Origin: Apus apus
Lineage: Eukaryota; Chordata; Aves; Apodiformes; Apodidae
Length of the DNA stretch: 64,000 nt
Assembly (NCBI RefSeq): GCF_020740795.1
Contig: NC_067305.1
Location: forward strand, 4,464,001-4,528,000
Reading direction: 5' to 3'
Shown here: one piece after another, positions 59,601-64,000 of the stretch
Position numbering within the stretch: the stretch's first letter is position 1
Layout: the number at the start of each line of letters is the position of its first letter
The notes under the pieces: generated by a model
Told to the model about the DNA's origin: nothing
The model's database searches: none
The model's input: the letters and a program-made list of their open reading frames with translations, nothing else
Translations under genes and position numbers: made by a program

Positions 59601-62600
59601 CCAGCACCATGCTGGGCTCTGTCCAGTGCCCAGGGGCTCTCACCAGTGGGGCACTGAACCCCTCCCCCAGCAGCACAGCCCCTTGCTGGGTACCTGCCCT
59701 GTTTGCTCCCCTTTCTGCAGCTGCACCCACACAAGCTGCTTGGTCTTGCCATGAGGTGCAGGAGTTGAAATTTCAGCTCATGGTGAGACCACGCCGGGCG
59801 AGCTGGGGTCAGATCCATGGCAACAGAGCCATGTTTTGCAATGGGGGGAGCAGCCTTTTGGCTCTTCTTCCCTGAAGCAGAGTGTGCTGGATGTCCTCAC
59901 CCACCCTGGGCTCTCCAGGGGCTCTGGACCAGCCCAGAGGTGCCTCCTGCACCAGCTGCTGCTCAGTTGGAAGCGAGGTGGGGTCTGGCACCACTCGTCC
60001 TTCGGCAAACCTCCCGCTGGCAGCTGCCTGGCTGGGCCTGTGTGCTCCTGCCCCAGCATGCCTCACCCCTCTGGCACAGGGGAACAGGGTGTCCAGAGCT
60101 GGGACCTCCAAAACTTGTGGAGATGGTGGTGAAATGCCAGCAAATGCAGGGCCATAGATCCCTGAGGAAGGAGGGGTTTGGACCCCATCCCTGCTGCCTG
60201 CGCCCTGTAACAGCTTGCAGGGAGGCTGTGGGCTGGCGGGGAGGGGGAGGCAGAGGGCTGGTTTCCATGTAAAACGAGCAATCAAGGGCAGGAATTTGCT
60301 GACATGGCGTTCTGTCTGAAACGCTGGATTAATCACAGCTCACCACCGTGAGCGAGTGAGCTCCCTGGCCCTGCTCCTCCACCAACCCTTTTCACCCCCC
60401 GGGCGGGGACCGAGCCCGCCCTGAGCTCCAGGGCCCTGCTAACCCCCAGGTGGGGGGGCAGGTCCCCAGGGAGATGGGCTCTGTCTCTGCACAGATCCCC
60501 TTTTGCATACCTTGGAGCAAGGCCGGGCTCAACAAGTGCCATGCTGGTTTCTGGGCCAACTTGCAGGTTCCCCATGGCCTCCTTGTGGTGTTTGCGTGGG
60601 CTGGGGCCACAGCCTTCCTTGCTCTTGGACGCTGCTCTTGGCCCCGTCCTGGCTCTGCTGCAGAGCGTGTGCTGGAGGCTGAGCTGGGGCTGATGCAGGG
60701 CTGACCCCTTCTCTCTCTCTCCCTCTCCCCTCAGGGTCTCCCCTCCTGGATTTGCAGGAACAGTTCAGCCCTCCTGAGATTGCGCCGCCGCTGCTAGTGA
60801 AGCTGGTGGAAGCTATTGAGAAGAAAGGTATGGGGGGATACTGAGAACCGAGGGGCTGAGCCCCCCAGGGAGAGCAGGGGGAGGGCAGCTGTCTTTAAAA
60901 GCAGTTGGCATTGGCCTGAGCTCCATGGGACATGCAGGGCACAGCTGCCCAAGGAGGGGGGGATACTCCTGCTCCTCTGCTGTTCCCAGAGCCAGGCTCA
61001 GCCTGTGCTAGGCTTTGGGAAGCACTTCCAGCCTGGATCTGTGACAGGGGAGAAACTGGGCCGCTGAACTGGGCATCCACCCCCACTGAGGGGGCTGCAG
61101 CAGCATCTGCAGGGGGTTGGCTCGGGCACCATCCAGCCTGGCTGGCTGCTGGCTGGGCTGGCACTGAAGCGGTGCGTGCGCTGGGAGCTGCGGGGCTGGC
61201 AGCTCCACAGCAGCCTCCTCGTTTCCGCAGGGTTGGACAGCGAGATGTTGTACAGGACATCTGGCTCCGAGCTGAGGCAAGCGCTGAGAACCGGTAAGAA
61301 CCAGCTCTGCGCGGGGAGGAGGCGAAGCAGCTCAGATGGAGGAGATTAGTGGATGTGACAGCGCCAGCAGTAATGCAATCCAGGCCCGGCTCGCCTGTCC
61401 CCGGCAGTTCCTGCCTCCCGGCACACTGCCTGTGGGGCTGGGCTGTCCCTGTCCCCACATGTCCCTCTTGTGGGGAAGGGAAAGGAAAGGGGGGGATCCC
61501 TGCCACCATGGGGCAAAGGGATGTGGCACTGGCTCAGGGTTTTCCAACCAGTAGGGCCTGTAGGAAAGCTGGAGAGGGACTTTTTACAAGGGTTTGGGGT
61601 GATAGGATGTGGGGGAATGGTTTTAAACTGGAAGAGAGGAGATTTGGGTGAGACATGAGGAGGAAATTCTTTAGTGTGAGGGTGGTGAGACCCTGGAACA
61701 GGCTGCCCAGGGAAGCTGTGGCTGCCCCATCCCTGGCAGTGTTGAAGGGCAGGTTGGATGGGGCTTGGAGCAGCCTGGGCTGGTGGGAGGTGTCCCTGCC
61801 CATGCAGGGGGTTGGGACTGGATGGGCTTTAAGATCCCTCCCAACCCAAACCATTCCATGATTCTAAGTGAACCCATCCACTCTTCTCCCCCATCCCTTC
61901 GGAGTGCCCCCTCTGACGGGCTGGCGGAGGCTGCTCTGGCTCTGTCACACCACTAATCATCAGGATCTCTGAGCTGGGTTTGGTGGCTGCAGCCTTGGCT
62001 CCGCTCTGCCGGCGGCTCTGCCGAGGAGCCTCCGGAGCTGTCTGCTTTGCTGGGCTTGGGCCTCACCCAGCCCCACACTGGCTGGTCCCCTTCCACAGAC
62101 ATTCTTGCAAACCCCCACTGCGTGGTGCTGTCAGCTCTGGCTGTGGTGATTTTGGGACAGAGTTTTGGGACAAATCCGACAGCCTGCACCGTTCATGGAA
62201 CAGCACCATTTCAGGGGGACACTTTCCCCCTTGGGTTCAGTGTGGGGCTGGTCAGTCTGCGCTTGTCTCTACAAGCAGCAAGGAACAAAACTGTCACACG
62301 AGTCCTGCATGCCCAGGATTCCTGTGGCAGGGCTTGGGACAAAGGGTTTGGACACCCAGAATGACCTCTACACCCTCCTGGGATGGGGGGAATCAAGCTG
62401 GGTTCCCAGAGCCATCTTATTTTTGGGGTGCAGGGAACACTCCCAGGTGTTCCCCCTTATGTGGGCTGCCTGAGCTCCCTTGTGCCAGGCTGCCATGTCC
62501 CATGAGAGCTGGGATGGGTGCTGGCAGCACCCGAGCTGCCAGCTGGGTGCCTGGTGCTGTTCCCATCACCCATGGGAATTGTGTGTCCTGGCAGATTGGA

Positions 62601-62726
62601 CCCTGGGTGACCTGGAGCCCTTCGACGTGCACTCCCTGGGCGAGGCGCTGCGAGGTTACCTGCAGGACCTGCCCTCCCCCGTGGTGCCAGTGTCTGTGCA
62701 CGGTGACATCCTTCGTGTCCTGCAGG
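56690..62726 (+). CDS. PIK3R2: PI3K regulatory subunit beta (p85-beta), N-terminal part
   Basis: Regulatory subunit that stabilises and recruits class IA p110 catalytic subunits to phosphotyrosine sites. Visible coding exons are 56690-57029, 60735-60827, 61231-61293 and 62595-62726, each ending in phase 1, giving 209 residues before the assembly gap. The SH3 domain spans about residues 4-80 ([40 protein letters not shown]), then a proline motif RPLPATP. The BCR-homology/RhoGAP-like domain starts at [20 protein letters not shown] and contains [12 protein letters not shown] and [18 protein letters not shown]. The start fits the family N-terminus. p85-alpha is excluded by synteny with MAST3 and by the short region between SH3 and BH. 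The BH remainder, both SH2 domains and the inter-SH2 coil are missing. Confidence 0.94.
57030..60734. other. PIK3R2 intron between the first two coding exons
   Basis: Contains one minus-strand CR1 copy and otherwise unique sequence. No exon with matching phase and family resemblance was found. Confidence 0.6.
57890..58320 (-). repeat. CR1 LINE 3' fragment (minus strand) in PIK3R2 intron
   Basis: Reverse-complement CR1: 'catagaatcacacactggtt', 'cccagcccctgctgtgggca', 'ttcaacacttccagggatgg' and further upstream CR1 sequence to about 58320. One of the longer copies here. Confidence 0.92.
61556..61866 (+). repeat. CR1 LINE 3' fragment in PIK3R2 intron
   Basis: Plus-strand copy from 'ggcctgtaggaaagctggag' to 'accattccatgattcta'. 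Confidence 0.93.
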
Positions 62727-62756
62727 GTAAGGCTTTGCCCTTGGGAACGGGCTGGC

Positions 62757-62996
62757 NNNNNNNNNNNNNNNNNNNNNNNNNNNNNNNNNNNNNNNNNNNN
62801 NNNNNNNNNNNNNNNNNNNNNNNNNNNNNNNNNNNNNNNNNNNNNNNNNNNNNNNNNNNNNNNNNNNNNNNNNNNNNNNNNNNNNNNNNNNNNNNNNNNN
62901 NNNNNNNNNNNNNNNNNNNNNNNNNNNNNNNNNNNNNNNNNNNNNNNNNNNNNNNNNNNNNNNNNNNNNNNNNNNNNNNNNNNNNNNNNNNNNNNN
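62757..62996. other. assembly gap (240 N)
   Basis: A run of undetermined bases directly after the fourth visible PIK3R2 coding exon. The true length and content are unknown. Confidence 0.99.
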
Positions 62997-63960
62997 GATC
63001 CGGGACTGGGGACACCAGTTTGTGAAGGTGGGTGTTCCCATGTCACCCAGGGTGGGCTCCTGCCTGTCCTGTCCCTTCCCTGTCCCCAGCACCACAGTCC
63101 TCAGTTGCCCTAGGTCCCTGAAAGCCCAAACACCTCCAGCAGCCCCAGCTCGGGGTGCCATGTCCCCGTGGTGGGGACAGTGTCCTGGTCACAGCACAGA
63201 GCCAGGGGACACAAAAGGACAGAAGTCGCAGGGGAAGCCAAGCCCTGTCCCTCAGGGACACACTGGTGGTGTCCTGGGGACACCCCAACCAGAGCCACCC
63301 AGCAGCCGCGCGGGTCCACGGGGGGGCAGGGGACATGGGGACGAGAATGGTGACCCTGCAGTGCCCCCGTGGTGGCCTCACCCCCTTCCTTCTCCGCTGG
63401 CCCCGGGGTCATGGGAAAGGCTGTGCACGGGGACACAGAAAGGGCCACCCAGCGCCCGTCCCCTCCTGCCAGCGCCACGGGGACACGGGCAAGCTACTGG
63501 GCAAACTGGGAAAGAGCGGGGGGCCACTGTGGCCACCCCGTCCCCATCCCACCGCTGGCACCTACCCGATGCAGGAATGCCTCCGGGACGGGCACCGGCT
63601 GCCCGGTTGCATATCCCCTCTCCGGCAGAGCCCCCGGCAGCCCCGGTGGCCGCGGCGCGGCTGTCCCTGTCCCCAGCGGTGGCAGTGCCACCCAGGCACC
63701 GCGTCACGCCGTCCCGCAGCCCCTTGTTGTCCTGCCTCTGCCTCGCGTCCCCGATGGTACCGGCGACACAAAGCCGCATTGTGGCCCCGCGGGTGATGCC
63801 CGGGTCCCTTCCTGGCCACGAGCCACCACCTCGGACCCCGCTGCCACCCCCAGGGGACAAACCGGGGCCGGCAGGGGGGACACGAGCGGAATGAAACCCC
63901 TCGCTTTGGGTGTCGGGGTTAATACGGGCCGAGCGGTGCCGGCTGGCGGGGCGGGGGCTG
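62997..63960. other. post-gap sequence without recognised PIK3R2 exons
   Basis: I looked for the next p85-beta exons (rest of BH, SH2, inter-SH2) and did not find them. The first bases after the gap could be the end of an exon (IRDWGHQFVK before a GTGGGT donor), but I do not recognise the peptide. The rest is GC-rich with several open frames on both strands and no clear splice-supported gene. Confidence 0.5.
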
Positions 63961-63970
63961 CTATAAATAG
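63961..63970 (+). promoter_or_regulatory. TATA-box core promoter
   Basis: CTATAAATAG is a near-ideal TATA box set in GC-rich sequence (ggcggggcgggggctg just upstream). A start site would be expected about 30 bases downstream, at the window edge. The gene it serves lies outside. Confidence 0.6.
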
Positions 63971-64000
63971 ATGCTGTCGCTGCCGAGGAGGGATTCGGTG

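Noticed and set aside
63378-63860. 160-codon minus-strand frame after the gap
   Set aside because: No recognised family, no splice support, and the plus-strand frames are equally open in this GC-rich stretch.

Overview
This window is avian nuclear DNA. Three things support that: many 3'-end copies of the bird retroposon CR1, small GT-AG introns in GC-rich sequence with many G/C-rich minisatellites, and a gene order matching human 19p13.11 (ARRDC2, IL12RB1, MAST3, PIK3R2), which in birds is expected on a small microchromosome like chicken chr28. All gene models below were built by hand from splice sites, codon phase and remembered protein families. No alignment or database search was run.

Layout. 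Positions 1-100 hold an upstream alternative first coding exon of ARRDC2. About 5.4 kb of intron and flank follow, with two CR1 copies and a 210-bp duplication. A second promoter and first exon (5571) start the main ARRDC2 transcript, whose coding exons end at 9317 and whose poly(A) signal lies near 10610. From 10.6 to 19.9 kb there is intergenic DNA with a minisatellite, two CpG-rich blocks and two head-to-tail CR1 copies; I find no supportable gene there. IL12RB1 lies on the minus strand (24243 to 19925): 14 coding exons in one open frame of 743 codons, with signal peptide, WSDWS cytokine-receptor module, fibronectin III domains, a transmembrane exon and a long box1-containing tail.

MAST3 occupies 25678-47640 on the plus strand. 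Three candidate first coding exons (25678, 29461, 31724), each followed by a donor in the same codon phase, can feed a shared body encoding the MAST pre-kinase domain, an AGC-type kinase, a PDZ domain and a serine-rich C-terminus (1413 aa from the first start). A CpG island with an ETS-like cluster and a (GGGGCC)7 tract at 49.4-49.7 kb probably starts PIK3R2. Its coding sequence begins at 56690 with the SH3 domain and runs into the BCR-homology/RhoGAP-like domain before a 240-base assembly gap at 62757-62996. The remaining PIK3R2 exons are not seen, and the last 40 bases carry a TATA-box promoter for something beyond the window.

The genes form a conserved neighbourhood, not a pathway. ARRDC2 is a NEDD4-family adaptor, IL12RB1 a shared IL-12/IL-23 receptor chain, MAST3 a microtubule-associated kinase, and PIK3R2 a class IA PI3K regulatory subunit. 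The most interesting points are in IL12RB1: a tail more than twice the mammalian length with one tyrosine in a YxxQ context, a tandem splice acceptor at the transmembrane exon that could give a soluble form escaping NMD, a GC-AG intron, and a minisatellite nearly filling a short intron. The three-promoter design of MAST3 and the two-promoter design of ARRDC2 come next.
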